A stretch of DNA of 22,692 nt from a virus, in the IMG/VR virus record IMGVR_UViG_3300044611_000337, positions 1 to 22,692 of that record; one strand, 5' to 3'. The notes beneath the pieces were generated by a model, which was not told where the DNA came from, searched no databases, and was given only the letters and a program-made list of their open reading frames with translations. Below, in pieces: positions 9,429-15,721 of this stretch. A program made the position numbers and the translations under genes. The first letter of the stretch is position 1, and the number at the start of each line of letters is the position of its first letter.

Positions 9429-9513
9429 TGGTGCGAGCGGTGGGACTCGAACCCACATGCCCAAAGGCGGGAGATTTTAAGTCTCCTGAATATACCGATT
9501 TCTCCACGCTCGC
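9429..9513 (-). tRNA. tRNA-Leu(TAA)
   Basis: Type II tRNA: perfect acceptor GCGAGCG/CGCTCGC, perfect anticodon arm GGAGA-CTTAAAA-TCTCC (TAA), variable arm about 14 nt, T-arm GTGGG-TTCGAGT-CCCAC, discriminator A, CCA encoded. The GIY-YIG gene ends 1 nt from its 5' end. Confidence 0.94.
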
Positions 9514-9514
9514 G

Positions 9515-10171
9515 TTATTTCTTAATCTTACGTCCTGTTCTCCAGCCCTCAGGAACAAGATCGGTTTTCTTTATCTTTTTGTTCTCTGTTTCGTTTGTGA
9601 TCCACATCGTTCCATAGTTGGAATTCTTTTCACCTTGCTGATGTCCGATCTCTTTGAAAGTTTGTTTTCTTTTAAGAATAGCCTCTGGGGAGCTTGCACG
9701 TAACCGCATTTCTTTTAATCCGTCAGGCGAAAATGCTCCACGAACAACTTGGCCATTCTCATAAGCAGTTCTCAAAGAAACACTTATTCGGTCATTCTTA
9801 ATTTTCCACCATTCTTCAGATTTGTTTTTCATCGAAAGGTTGCCTAGCTTACCACCTTTACTTGGTTGATCTAAGTTATTACGAATGATATACTCAAACC
9901 CGCCAAAGCCACCTCGACGTAAATTATACACATCTTCACGCAATAAAAACTCATCTGTCACTATTTCTTTTTCTCTTGCATACATAGCAGCCGAATCGTC
10001 GAACTGCTCCAATATGACTTTAGTGAAATTCGCAATTCCGTACTTTGTGATAGCACTACGAATCACTTTCCCAGAGCCCATATAACCATCATCCATTGAC
10101 TTGGTTTTATGAACCCCTACGTAAATTTTGCCATTCAGATTGTTTCTGATCTCATACAAGTAATAGAACAT
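9515..10171 (-). CDS. GIY-YIG homing endonuclease (copy 2)
   Basis: A 218-aa paralogue of the gene at 74-709. The first ~95 residues are nearly identical, including the YYLYEI and KIYVGVHKT motifs, MGSGKVIR and AREKE, while the middle (about 95-165) has diverged completely. The C-terminal WITNE...GWRTGRK block is again similar, so the DNA-contacting middle may set different target sites. AAGGAGG lies 6 nt upstream of the ATG, and CATAAATA at 10189-10196. The stop is 1 nt from tRNA-Leu(TAA). The preceding tRNA-His lacks an encoded CCA, as does the tRNA preceding copy 1. Confidence 0.9.
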   Translation of the reverse strand: MFYYLYEIRNNLNGKIYVGVHKTKSMDDGYMGSGKVIRSAITKYGIANFTKVILEQFDDSAAMYAREKEIVTDEFLLREDVYNLRRGGFGGFEYIIRNNLDQPSKGGKLGNLSMKNKSEEWWKIKNDRISVSLRTAYENGQVVRGAFSPDGLKEMRLRASSPEAILKRKQTFKEIGHQQGEKNSNYGTMWITNETENKKIKKTDLVPEGWRTGRKIKK

Positions 10172-10188
10172 AAAGTCCTCCTTACTTA

Positions 10189-10196
10189 TATTTATG
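10189..10196 (-). promoter_or_regulatory. T4-type late promoter motif, GIY-YIG copy 2
   Basis: Minus strand CATAAATA about 17 nt upstream of the ATG, in the same sequence context as the motif before copy 1. Confidence 0.55.
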
Positions 10197-10211
10197 CAAA
10201 ATCTACTTTGT

Positions 10212-10283
10212 GGGTGAAGCCGGGAATCGAACCCTGGTCCTCCGTTTCACAGACGGATATTCTGCCACTGAACTAGCCACACC
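10212..10283 (-). tRNA. tRNA-His(GTG), no encoded CCA
   Basis: Acceptor GGTGTGG/CTTCACC, D-arm GTTCAGTGGCAGAAT, perfect anticodon arm TCCGT-CTGTGAA-ACGGA (GTG), T-loop TTCGATT, discriminator C as in His. The 3' end continues ACAAAG instead of CCA, and position -1 is T where a G-1 would be expected. Confidence 0.88.
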
Positions 10284-10289
10284 ATTGTT

Positions 10290-10363
10290 TGGCGAACCGT
10301 GTAGGAATCGAACCCACGTCAAGACGTTTGGAGTGTCTTGTTCTACCATTGAACTAACGGAAC
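10290..10363 (-). tRNA. tRNA-Trp(CCA)
   Basis: Anticodon loop CTCCAAA (CCA) in a long stem AAGAC/GTCTT, T-arm GTGGG-TTCGATT-CCTAC, discriminator G as in Trp, CCA encoded. The acceptor GTTCCGT/ACGGTTC has two T-T mismatches. Confidence 0.85.
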
Positions 10364-10470
10364 ATATTTGAATGCCGAAACCCTGCGTCACCCTCCGGTG
10401 GTCAGGTTTTTCTGATCCGCATATTAGCAGGCAGGTTGCGATCCTAGCCACAGATATGTTTCAGCAAATT

Positions 10471-10546
10471 TGGCGACCTAGGCGGGTAACGATCCCGACT
10501 CCTCTTGCGTGACAGGCAAGTATGCGTCCATGAACACTTCTAGGCC
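10471..10546 (-). tRNA. tRNA-Asp(GTC), T-loop variant
   Basis: Acceptor GGCCTAG/CTAGGTC, perfect anticodon arm CTTGC-CTGTCAC-GCAAG (GTC), discriminator G, CCA encoded. The T-loop is ATCGTTA (A54/T58). A normal Asp(GTC) is at 6769-6843. A small ORF ends inside its 5' end. Confidence 0.87.
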
Positions 10547-10674
10547 ATATTCTTTTTACAACTTCTACCAGCAAAGGTATCAGTTTGCGTGTGACAGTTT
10601 GGGCATGTCACCACGCTTATTCTTAAGGACGTCAAGCCGCCCTTAAATTCTAAATTCTGTGTAGTCATTTTCAT
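10540..10674 (-). CDS. Possible small zinc-ribbon-like protein
   Basis: A 44-aa ORF (MKMTTQNLEFKG...) with CPNCHTQ and a later Cys near the end, suggesting part of a zinc knuckle. Its first ATG overlaps the TGA of a short upstream ORF (10671-10808, no good start), which would allow coupled translation, but no Shine-Dalgarno is seen. The TAG stop lies 7 nt inside tRNA-Asp, as for the endonuclease genes of this array. It could be the end of a decayed gene. Confidence 0.35.
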   Translation of the reverse strand: MKMTTQNLEFKGGLTSLRISVVTCPNCHTQTDTFAGRSCKKNMA

Positions 10675-11152
10675 CGCTGATTCAGTACAGCGGTGCGGTT
10701 GGTCGGTAGAAAGGCTACTTTCAAAGTTCCGCCGCTCATGGCACCCTCTTTCATTGCACCATGCACTTTGCCCTTAAAATCTGAAACAAAAATCTTCTTG
10801 CTGGACAACCCTGAGTTTACATCAGGACCGACTGGCTAAGTCATTTCTATCACGAATCTGCTCGATCGAGCGTCTCTGCACAGTTACTCCGGCCAAGGTA
10901 TCACCGCACAGTCGTTAAGTCGGAATTCATCACCGACACATAGCGTCCAGTAAAGCGACTTACTTTTGCATATCTCCATCAAGCACTGATGGGCGGGAGC
11001 AAGCAAACCCTCCTACACTAAGTGACGCAGTTGCGCCTGTGGTTTCCTTGCAGTCCCTTGTTAGTCCAGGATGCTCATTCACGCCGCGACCTTCTTGGGT
11101 CGCACTCGGGTTCCACTACCGTTCGTGGGCTATACTTGCCACGACTCAAGTT
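10675..11152. other. 478-nt stretch with no convincing gene
   Basis: No tRNA T-arm or well-started ORF was found. A minus-strand open frame at 10671-10808 (SKKIFVSDFKGKVHGAMKEG and onward, 31-45 aa) has only TTG or GTG starts and may be a gene remnant. A 6-bp hairpin GCGACC-TTCTTG-GGTCGC lies at 11086-11103, just downstream of the small gene at 11153-11281, without a T-run. Confidence 0.4.
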
Positions 11153-11281
11153 TTAGATGCCGCCACCGTAGTTGAAACGGCAGTAGCGGCCAATCATCTT
11201 GCTGTAGCCATCAAGCAGGCCGCGGTTGAAACGCTTGCGAAGAATGCGCTTCCAGAAAGCCTTGTTCTTGCTCTTGGACAT
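11153..11281 (-). CDS. Small very basic protein, unknown function
   Basis: A 42-aa ORF, MSKSKNKAFWKRILRKRFNRG...RFNYGGGI, with 12 Lys/Arg residues and almost no acidic ones. A strong AAGGAG site lies 8 nt before the ATG, the best evidence that it is real. The cluster WKRILRKRFNR suggests a nucleic-acid-binding helix, with a short glycine-rich end. Codon choice is G+C-richer than in the nearby nuclease genes. It lies alone within the tRNA array; binding to tRNA or to the array transcript is a guess. No family recognised. Confidence 0.7.
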   Translation of the reverse strand: MSKSKNKAFWKRILRKRFNRGLLDGYSKMIGRYCRFNYGGGI

Positions 11282-11480
11282 TTTGCTGCTCCTTGGTTGT
11301 TGCGAATAGGTGAGTCACCTTTTCTCGTCTTGTTACTCATTGGACGGATGATTTCCGCAAATCACCAAGCATAGGTTCGGGCTCACACTAGGCACATTCA
11401 GTGAGTATGTCGCGTCGCACCAGCTCTTTCGAGTCACGCGATTTGTCAGTAGAACTAGACTGACCGGCTAGTTTATTACA

Positions 11481-11556
11481 TGGTGGACCAGCGGGGTAAC
11501 GATCCCCGATCTTCGCATTGCAAGTGCGACGTGTAGCCCTCTATCACTACCAGCCC
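11481..11556 (-). tRNA. tRNA-Ala(TGC), T-loop variant
   Basis: Acceptor GGGCTGG/CTGGTCC (pairs through G-U), perfect anticodon arm TCGCA-CTTGCAA-TGCGA (TGC), T-stem CGGGG/CCCCG, discriminator A, CCA encoded. The T-loop is ATCGTTA (A54/T58). A normal Ala(TGC) is at 2858-2931. Confidence 0.85.
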
Positions 11557-11625
11557 ATTGTTTGTGCTAGCCACGGTACTCCTGCTAGCCCTGCTCTCAT
11601 AACAGAGAACAGCATTTGAATTGAG

Positions 11626-11760
11626 TTAAGAATGTCAGGAATCGAACCTGATCCAGCAGGCTTTCGTCACCCTACTTCGTGCGCTAACACTTTTCAAATA
11701 AGTACTCCCCCGCCCATGCTACCGTTACATCACATCAAATTGCCCGACCACGTTTAGCGA
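11626..11760 (-). pseudogene. Orphan tRNA T-arm and flanking tRNA-like fragments
   Basis: A perfect T-arm TCAGG-TTCGATT-CCTGA (11635-11651) is present with no CCA. About 40 nt upstream lies an anticodon-like arm ACTT-ATTTGAA-AAGT, and further up a D-arm-like GTAACGGTAGCAT. Spacing is too long and no acceptor stem forms. Either a decayed tRNA or one carrying several insertions. Confidence 0.4.
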
Positions 11761-11782
11761 CGCAGTCAAACAACCTCAAACT

Positions 11783-11883
11783 TGGTGCAGGGCGTGGGAT
11801 TCGAACCCTACGGCATTGCTACCGTATTTTCGCATTCTCCTCTGGGTCATGACTCCCGTCAGACACACCATGTGAGACCCCGC
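11783..11883 (-). tRNA. tRNA-like, possibly Met(CAT), with long variable region
   Basis: Acceptor GCGGGGT/GCCCTGC, T-loop TTCGAAT, discriminator A and CCA define the ends. The anticodon arm folds as GGG-AGTCATGA-CCC, an 8-nt loop with CAT and the three G-C pairs of initiator tRNAs. About 33 nt separate it from the T-arm, including hairpin TACGG/CCGTA. Aberrant; function uncertain. Confidence 0.45.
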
Positions 11884-11889
11884 AATATT

Positions 11890-11976
11890 TGGTGCTGCTA
11901 CTAGGAATCGAACCCAGCTGGCCCTTGGGGCGAAAGCTTTACAGGCTTCCCTGTCTCCATAACAGTCTATAACAGC
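11890..11976 (-). tRNA. tRNA-Tyr(GTA), second copy
   Basis: Type II tRNA: acceptor GCTGTTA/TAGCAGC, anticodon arm GAAGC-CTGTAAA-GCTTT (GTA), variable arm about 15 nt, T-arm CTGGG-TTCGATT-CCTAG, discriminator A, CCA encoded. It is the first tRNA downstream of the structured-RNA region. Confidence 0.9.
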
Positions 11977-11979
11977 AAT

Positions 11980-12765
11980 ATTCTTCTTGGTTTTAATCCC
12001 TCTCAAGATTAGGTACCAAGGACCCGGAGCGTTTTTAGACGCCTAATTGAATTGTCTGAATTCCCAGGAACGTGTTCTCTGCCTTGATATTATCTCACCA
12101 GCACTTTCGGCGCGCTCTATGGCACCGCCCGCTACTATCTGATCCGCGTATCTCAGATACGCCTCCCGACGAGACCGAAATACGTTTCCGACAAACCTTT
12201 GTATTTTTAAACAGACTGGCGGCAAGACCATATTCATATTGCCTTAAGGAATAGTCTGTTTAAAAATACAGTCCGCTACGCCCTCTTCTTATTGTTAGCC
12301 ACAGCGTTATGTTTCTATCAGTACAAGTTACGGACTCCTTGTACTGGCCGCGCTAGTGTACGGTCCATGCGCGACTACCGGACCATCCTTAAGTTCGATG
12401 CCACTTCATAATCTAACCTCCATTGCTGCTAGGGTTATGCTACGGGCGGAGTGGCCGGCGCCGTTATGGGGTCGCTGCCACGCCTAAAGATTTGAAGCAC
12501 TCTTTCGAATGCTAATATTTAAGAGCTCATCCTTTGGCTAGGTTTAACCCTCCGCTCTCATGTAATTACATGATGGCGGGACCAACTCTAAACTCTTAAA
12601 TATCTCTGGATTTTTTTACTCACATAAGAGTAAGCCATCCCCAGATCCGCCCTTTCGAAGCATGTTTTGTCTGTGCGCTCCGAGGTCTACGTTACCTCAT
12701 TTTAACACAGTCCTACAACTTTCTACATCTGCTTTATTTTTGCGTTCTCCTTATTGCTAAGTATG
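11980..12765 (-). ncRNA. Candidate large structured noncoding RNA
   Basis: About 780 nt with no well-started ORF but many strong helices: an 18-bp inverted repeat (12200-12217 with 12253-12270), an 11-bp repeat ATATTTAAGAG/CTCTTAAATAT enclosing palindrome CATGTAATTACATG, AGTACAAG/CTTGTACT, GCGTATCT-C-AGATACGC, TTACTC/GAGTAA, and a 6-bp GCATTC-GAAA-GAGTGC hairpin with a GNRA tetraloop. It lies directly downstream of two sigma70 promoters and upstream of the tRNA array on the same strand. Known giant ornate RNAs such as GOLLD and ROOL occur in phages and often beside tRNA clusters, so this may be a member or relative. I could not match their specific motifs. Ends are approximate. Confidence 0.6.
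12200..12270. repeat. 18-bp perfect inverted repeat with 35-nt loop
   Basis: TGTATTTTTAAACAGACT at 12200-12217 is the exact reverse complement of 12253-12270. The loop contains a second helix, GGCAA/TTGCC. Forms a long stem in RNA or a cruciform in DNA. Confidence 0.9.
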
Positions 12766-12770
12766 AACAC

Positions 12771-12798
12771 ATTATACAGCCTTTTTGCTACTTGTCAA
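12771..12798 (-). promoter_or_regulatory. Sigma70 promoter, proximal
   Basis: Minus strand TTGACA (12798-12793), 16-nt spacer, TATAAT (12776-12771): both boxes match consensus. Transcription would start near 12764 and run through the structured RNA into the tRNA array. Confidence 0.85.
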
Positions 12799-12864
12799 CC
12801 ACTTTCTACATCTTTTTCTGCTGTACTTCGTGTTCTTCGTTACGTATTACTTACTACAGAACAC

Positions 12865-12892
12865 ATTATACAGCCTTTTGCGGAAAAGTCAA
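12865..12892 (-). promoter_or_regulatory. Sigma70 promoter, distal
   Basis: Minus strand TTGACT (12892-12887), 16-nt spacer, TATAAT (12870-12865). The block GGCTGTATAATGTGTTC is identical in the proximal promoter, so the two arose by a 94-bp-spaced duplication. Confidence 0.85.
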
Positions 12893-12933
12893 CTACTTTT
12901 TAAACTTTTTGTAACCTCTTGTTCTATAAAGCA

Positions 12934-12969
12934 AAAACCCCGGTCTTATTTCTAAGTCCCCGGGGTTTT
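12934..12969 (-). terminator. Rho-independent-type terminator
   Basis: AAAACCCCGG (12934-12943) pairs with CCGGGGTTTT (12960-12969) around a 16-nt loop. Read on the minus strand, the stem ends in five T residues. It would stop transcripts coming from the right and insulate the tandem promoters; being flanked by A and T runs, it may also work on the plus strand. Confidence 0.75.
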
Positions 12970-12991
12970 GGAATCTTGCGTTGTTGCGTTG

Positions 12992-13147
12992 TTACATTTC
13001 CGCCCTCCCCGGGCATTGCTCTGTTTCACTTCTACGATCATTTTTACCTACTAGACTGTCTTGCCCAATGTTTGACCATAAAGGTGACACGTCATAGGAC
13101 ATGGCCGATGTATGGAAACATATAGCAGTTGGTTGTCTTGTGATCAT
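12992..13147 (-). CDS. Possible small late protein, unknown function
   Basis: A 51-aa ORF, MITRQPTAICFHTSAMSYDV...GRAEM. Its signals are coherent: CATAAATA late-promoter motif at 13173-13180, ATG 25 nt later, and a terminator hairpin 22 nt after the stop. The ribosome binding site is weak (AGAGAA). No domain or membrane segment is seen. Confidence 0.42.
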   Translation of the reverse strand: MITRQPTAICFHTSAMSYDVSPLWSNIGQDSLVGKNDRRSETEQCPGRAEM

Positions 13148-13172
13148 TTGCTTTGGTATTCTCTGTTAAATT

Positions 13173-13180
13173 TATTTATG
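13173..13180 (-). promoter_or_regulatory. T4-type late promoter motif
   Basis: Minus strand CATAAATA, upstream of the small ORF at 12992-13147 and diverging from the plus-strand late promoter at 13307-13314. Confidence 0.45.
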
Positions 13181-13306
13181 CTACAAATACAAGTGTACAT
13201 TTATTTAGTCCACCTGTCAAGTGTTATTTTCTTTTTCTTACATTTATTTAGCCAAAAGTAAAAATATGGGTGATTTGCGCTTCAAAACGATCAATTCACT
13301 GTAAAG

Positions 13307-13314
13307 TATAAATA
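13307..13314 (+). promoter_or_regulatory. T4-type late promoter for the 470-aa gene
   Basis: Exact TATAAATA on the plus strand, 27 nt upstream of the ATG at 13342. This points to expression as a late, possibly virion, protein. Confidence 0.75.
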
Positions 13315-13341
13315 CTACATTAGAAACGGAACCTTGTCAAC

Positions 13342-14754
13342 ATGCCATCTGCCCAAAAACCGACTCTTGCGTTAGTCAAAAAATATTTTAAATCAGTCAT
13401 GGGAGAACCAACCCCGAGTGGAGCAGAAATTAACGCTCTGTTAAACCAATGGATGAATAATCCAGCTGCTTTTCTGAAGTCGCTAAATTCAATGAAGGCA
13501 GTTAGTAATGTTAAAAAGCTAGGACCTAAGAAACCTGCTGGTCCAAAAAAGCCAGCGACTGATCTTAAACCTGGACAGACAGTAAAGCTTGGGTTGCCAG
13601 ACGTTCCGTTATCAACTGCTGCGCAATCGTTTCTACCAAGTCCTGAAGCTAAAGCCAAGGCAGCAGAACTAAAGAAAAAGATTGCCGACTATGAAGCAGA
13701 GATAAAGCGATTAATAAACGCGCAAAATAAAGCAAGGGCAGCAAAGAGTAATGTTGAAGACGAGCAAGAAAGACTAGCTGGAATTGACGGGAAGACCTTA
13801 AAGTATTTCTCTTACATAGAAAAGCATTGTAGCCAGTTTCTTGCGGATGCTAGGTCAGTAAGGAAACTATTGTATCGTGGCCAAGAAGGTTCAAGCCAAC
13901 CTATCTTTGTAGGTCGCCCGAGAGATGACCGAGAACCGAAAGACTCTAGCGCAGAAGCACAGAAGGTATTAGACGCGCACTTAAAGTTATTAGGATTTAA
14001 AGCATTGCGAGGCAACAGCATATTCACTTCATCTGACTTTCACCAAGCCAGTGGATATGGTGACGTTTATGCTATTTTTCCTAAGAACGGGTTTAGCTTT
14101 ACTTGGTCAACGAAACATGCTGACGTAGTATTACACCAGGCGTCAGATGTAGGTGGAGAAGATAGTAGCGACGTGTGGGAAGATCTCAACGACTACACCT
14201 ACACTCCGGACAATCATTACTGGTTAGAAGATCACGAAGAGTTAGTCGAAACGGTAGCAGGATTTATGAACGTCGACTATTATGATGACGACAACAAGGA
14301 AGGAATTAAAAAGGCAAAAGCAGCAGCAGCCGAAATGGAGAAACACCCAGCATTTAAATTACTTAAAAGTTCCGGGAACAACTGGGATTATATTGATTCG
14401 TACGACTACACTATATCTGAGATGGAGAAAGTGTTCGTAAAGAACGCAACAGCACAGTTAGAATTTATAAAAGCCTATCCTAAGTTTTCCAAGTATATGG
14501 GTGACTGGCATGGTCAACTAGCTAAAAAGCTTGCTAGTGTCCAATCTGGCAAAAGCGACAAAAACAAAGAATTGAAAACAGCACAGGGAGTTATCAAGAG
14601 CTGGGGATTCACAAAAGAGAATCTGCCTGCTGCGATGAAGTCAGGTTACGAAATTTGTATATTCGGTGAGTATATTGCTGTGGATGCTGGGGAATACAGA
14701 GCGGCGTTAGAAACGTTCTTTATACCGCCTAAGCCGAAGAAGAAGAAACCTTAG
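13342..14754 (+). CDS. Putative ADP-ribosyltransferase-like late protein
   Basis: A 470-aa protein and the only plus-strand gene in the window. Order: N-terminal helical segment (1-55), Lys/Pro-rich linker (58-73), coiled coil (about 103-147), then a core (175-265) with LLYRG (Arg179), NSIFTSSD (225-232), SGYGDVYAIFP (237-247) and FTWSTKHADVV. LYRG, the T-S-S strand and a later Gly-Glu-Tyr region (about 442-444) recall the R-S-E pattern of arginine-type ADP-ribosyltransferases, and similar phage proteins are often thought to be injected. I could not confirm the catalytic Glu. The C-terminus is basic (KPKKKKP). The ribosome binding site is weak, but a perfect late promoter precedes it. Its last 26 nt overlap the convergent gene's end. 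Confidence 0.8.
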   Translation: MPSAQKPTLALVKKYFKSVMGEPTPSGAEINALLNQWMNNPAAFLKSLNSMKAVSNVKKLGPKKPAGPKKPATDLKPGQTVKLGLPDVPLSTAAQSFLPSPEAKAKAAELKKKIADYEAEIKRLINAQNKARAAKSNVEDEQERLAGIDGKTLKYFSYIEKHCSQFLADARSVRKLLYRGQEGSSQPIFVGRPRDDREPKDSSAEAQKVLDAHLKLLGFKALRGNSIFTSSDFHQASGYGDVYAIFPKNGFSFTWSTKHADVVLHQASDVGGEDSSDVWEDLNDYTYTPDNHYWLEDHEELVETVAGFMNVDYYDDDNKEGIKKAKAAAAEMEKHPAFKLLKSSGNNWDYIDSYDYTISEMEKVFVKNATAQLEFIKAYPKFSKYMGDWHGQLAKKLASVQSGKSDKNKELKTAQGVIKSWGFTKENLPAAMKSGYEICIFGEYIAVDAGEYRAALETFFIPPKPKKKKP

Positions 14755-15439
14755 CAATAATTTCTTGCGCCGTTGGCGTAAGTGGTTTCTTTAGGAACCT
14801 GTTTACCTTTTTGGAAGCAATAAGCAACGACTGTTGATACTCTGACGTTGTCTCTTCGTCTTCAGTAACTAAAGCGTCGTCCATAACGTTATTAGTGATG
14901 TACGAAAACTGGTTACTAAACATCAACGCATAAAACTCTGCGTTTTCTTTTGCGCTATCGTAAGCTTTTTCAAAGTAGTCAAAATCTACTTCTCTTTTAT
15001 CGGCCGGATCAGTAGCATGTTTAGGTCGATCTTTAATTCGATGAAATGCTACATCGTAATTAACATCAACGAACAACATAAATGTATCGTATCCTACTTG
15101 CTTTAGTTGTTTGTTTAACGACATTAACGGCTCGTAGTCTCTACCTGTCGTATTAATAAGTAATCCTAGCATTTCTTTCTGGAGTCCAGGAAGTCGCTTC
15201 ATTGTGACGTCTAGTCCTCGCTTGTAGTCTGGATTAGCAAGGGGTTGATTCTTAGATAAGTAAGACAGAGTTTTGTCGATGTCTAACAGTTTTAGTCCAG
15301 TAGCACTTAGACCTAAGTCTTGGATTACTCTGTTTTTACCTGCTCCTGGCGGGCCGGCCATAAAGATGGCCTTAAAAATATGGGGATCGTGTATCCCTTC
15401 ATCTAAGGCCAGCTCAAATTCTTCTAGTAAATTCTTCAT
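14729..15439 (-). CDS. P-loop kinase/zeta-toxin-like protein
   Basis: A 236-aa predicted nucleotide-binding protein. Walker A is GPPGAGKN (29-36), preceded by hydrophobic AIFMA, with LLDIDKTL (51-58) following as in zeta-toxin and small kinase families. The residue after the Walker lysine is Asn instead of Ser/Thr, which would weaken Mg-ATP binding or mark a subfamily. VDVNYDVAFHRIKDRPKH (about 124-141) resembles the lid arginine region of these kinases. The substrate is unknown. The ATG directly follows the TGA of the upstream gene (TGAATG), so translation is probably coupled. The 3' end overlaps the convergent plus-strand gene by 26 nt. Confidence 0.78.
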   Translation of the reverse strand: MKNLLEEFELALDEGIHDPHIFKAIFMAGPPGAGKNRVIQDLGLSATGLKLLDIDKTLSYLSKNQPLANPDYKRGLDVTMKRLPGLQKEMLGLLINTTGRDYEPLMSLNKQLKQVGYDTFMLFVDVNYDVAFHRIKDRPKHATDPADKREVDFDYFEKAYDSAKENAEFYALMFSNQFSYITNNVMDDALVTEDEETTSEYQQSLLIASKKVNRFLKKPLTPTAQEIIAKVSSSSA

Positions 15440-15721
15440 TCAGTATTTATCTGAGTTGCCGTTCTTTAGTAGCTCAAACGTTATTCTGTCTTTGTAAATG
15501 CGTAAATGGTCTTCGAGAGATCGTGTGCGGAAGCTTAGTTCGGACTCCGACACTTCAGGTTTTAACAACTCATGCATTACATCTTCAGCAAGTTGTTGAC
15601 AAGCTGATTTTTCTATCTCAATGTCAACTGCTGGCCCAAAGTCAGTCTTTTGACTGTAATGGATTCCTCTGTACGTTCTCCACTCTGACAGAAGCTCTCT
15701 TGCCTTATTTTCAGTGTTCAT
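15440..15721 (-). CDS. Small helical protein, unknown function
   Basis: A 93-aa protein, MNTENKARELLSEWRTYR..., mostly predicted helical with many charged residues. Its ATG overlaps the preceding gene's stop (ATGA, 4 nt), with GAGGG upstream, and its stop abuts the kinase-like gene. This makes a tightly coupled three-gene set with 15718-17268 and 14729-15439. No motif recognised. Confidence 0.8.
   Translation of the reverse strand: MNTENKARELLSEWRTYRGIHYSQKTDFGPAVDIEIEKSACQQLAEDVMHELLKPEVSESELSFRTRSLEDHLRIYKDRITFELLKNGNSDKY

Noticed and set aside
10403-10470. ATCGCAA T-loop-like string with a 4-bp stem
   Set aside because: Only about 30 nt remain before tRNA-Asp, too few for a tRNA; acceptor does not pair.
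1-11976. CRISPR-like array suggested by regularly recurring GAATCGAAC
   Set aside because: The recurring string is the tRNA T-loop; spacings and flanks fit tRNA genes, not repeats and spacers.
15444-15451. GATAAATA as a late promoter for the kinase-like gene
   Set aside because: It lies 4 nt before the ATG and within the coding end of the previous gene, and the two genes are translationally coupled, so chance is likelier.
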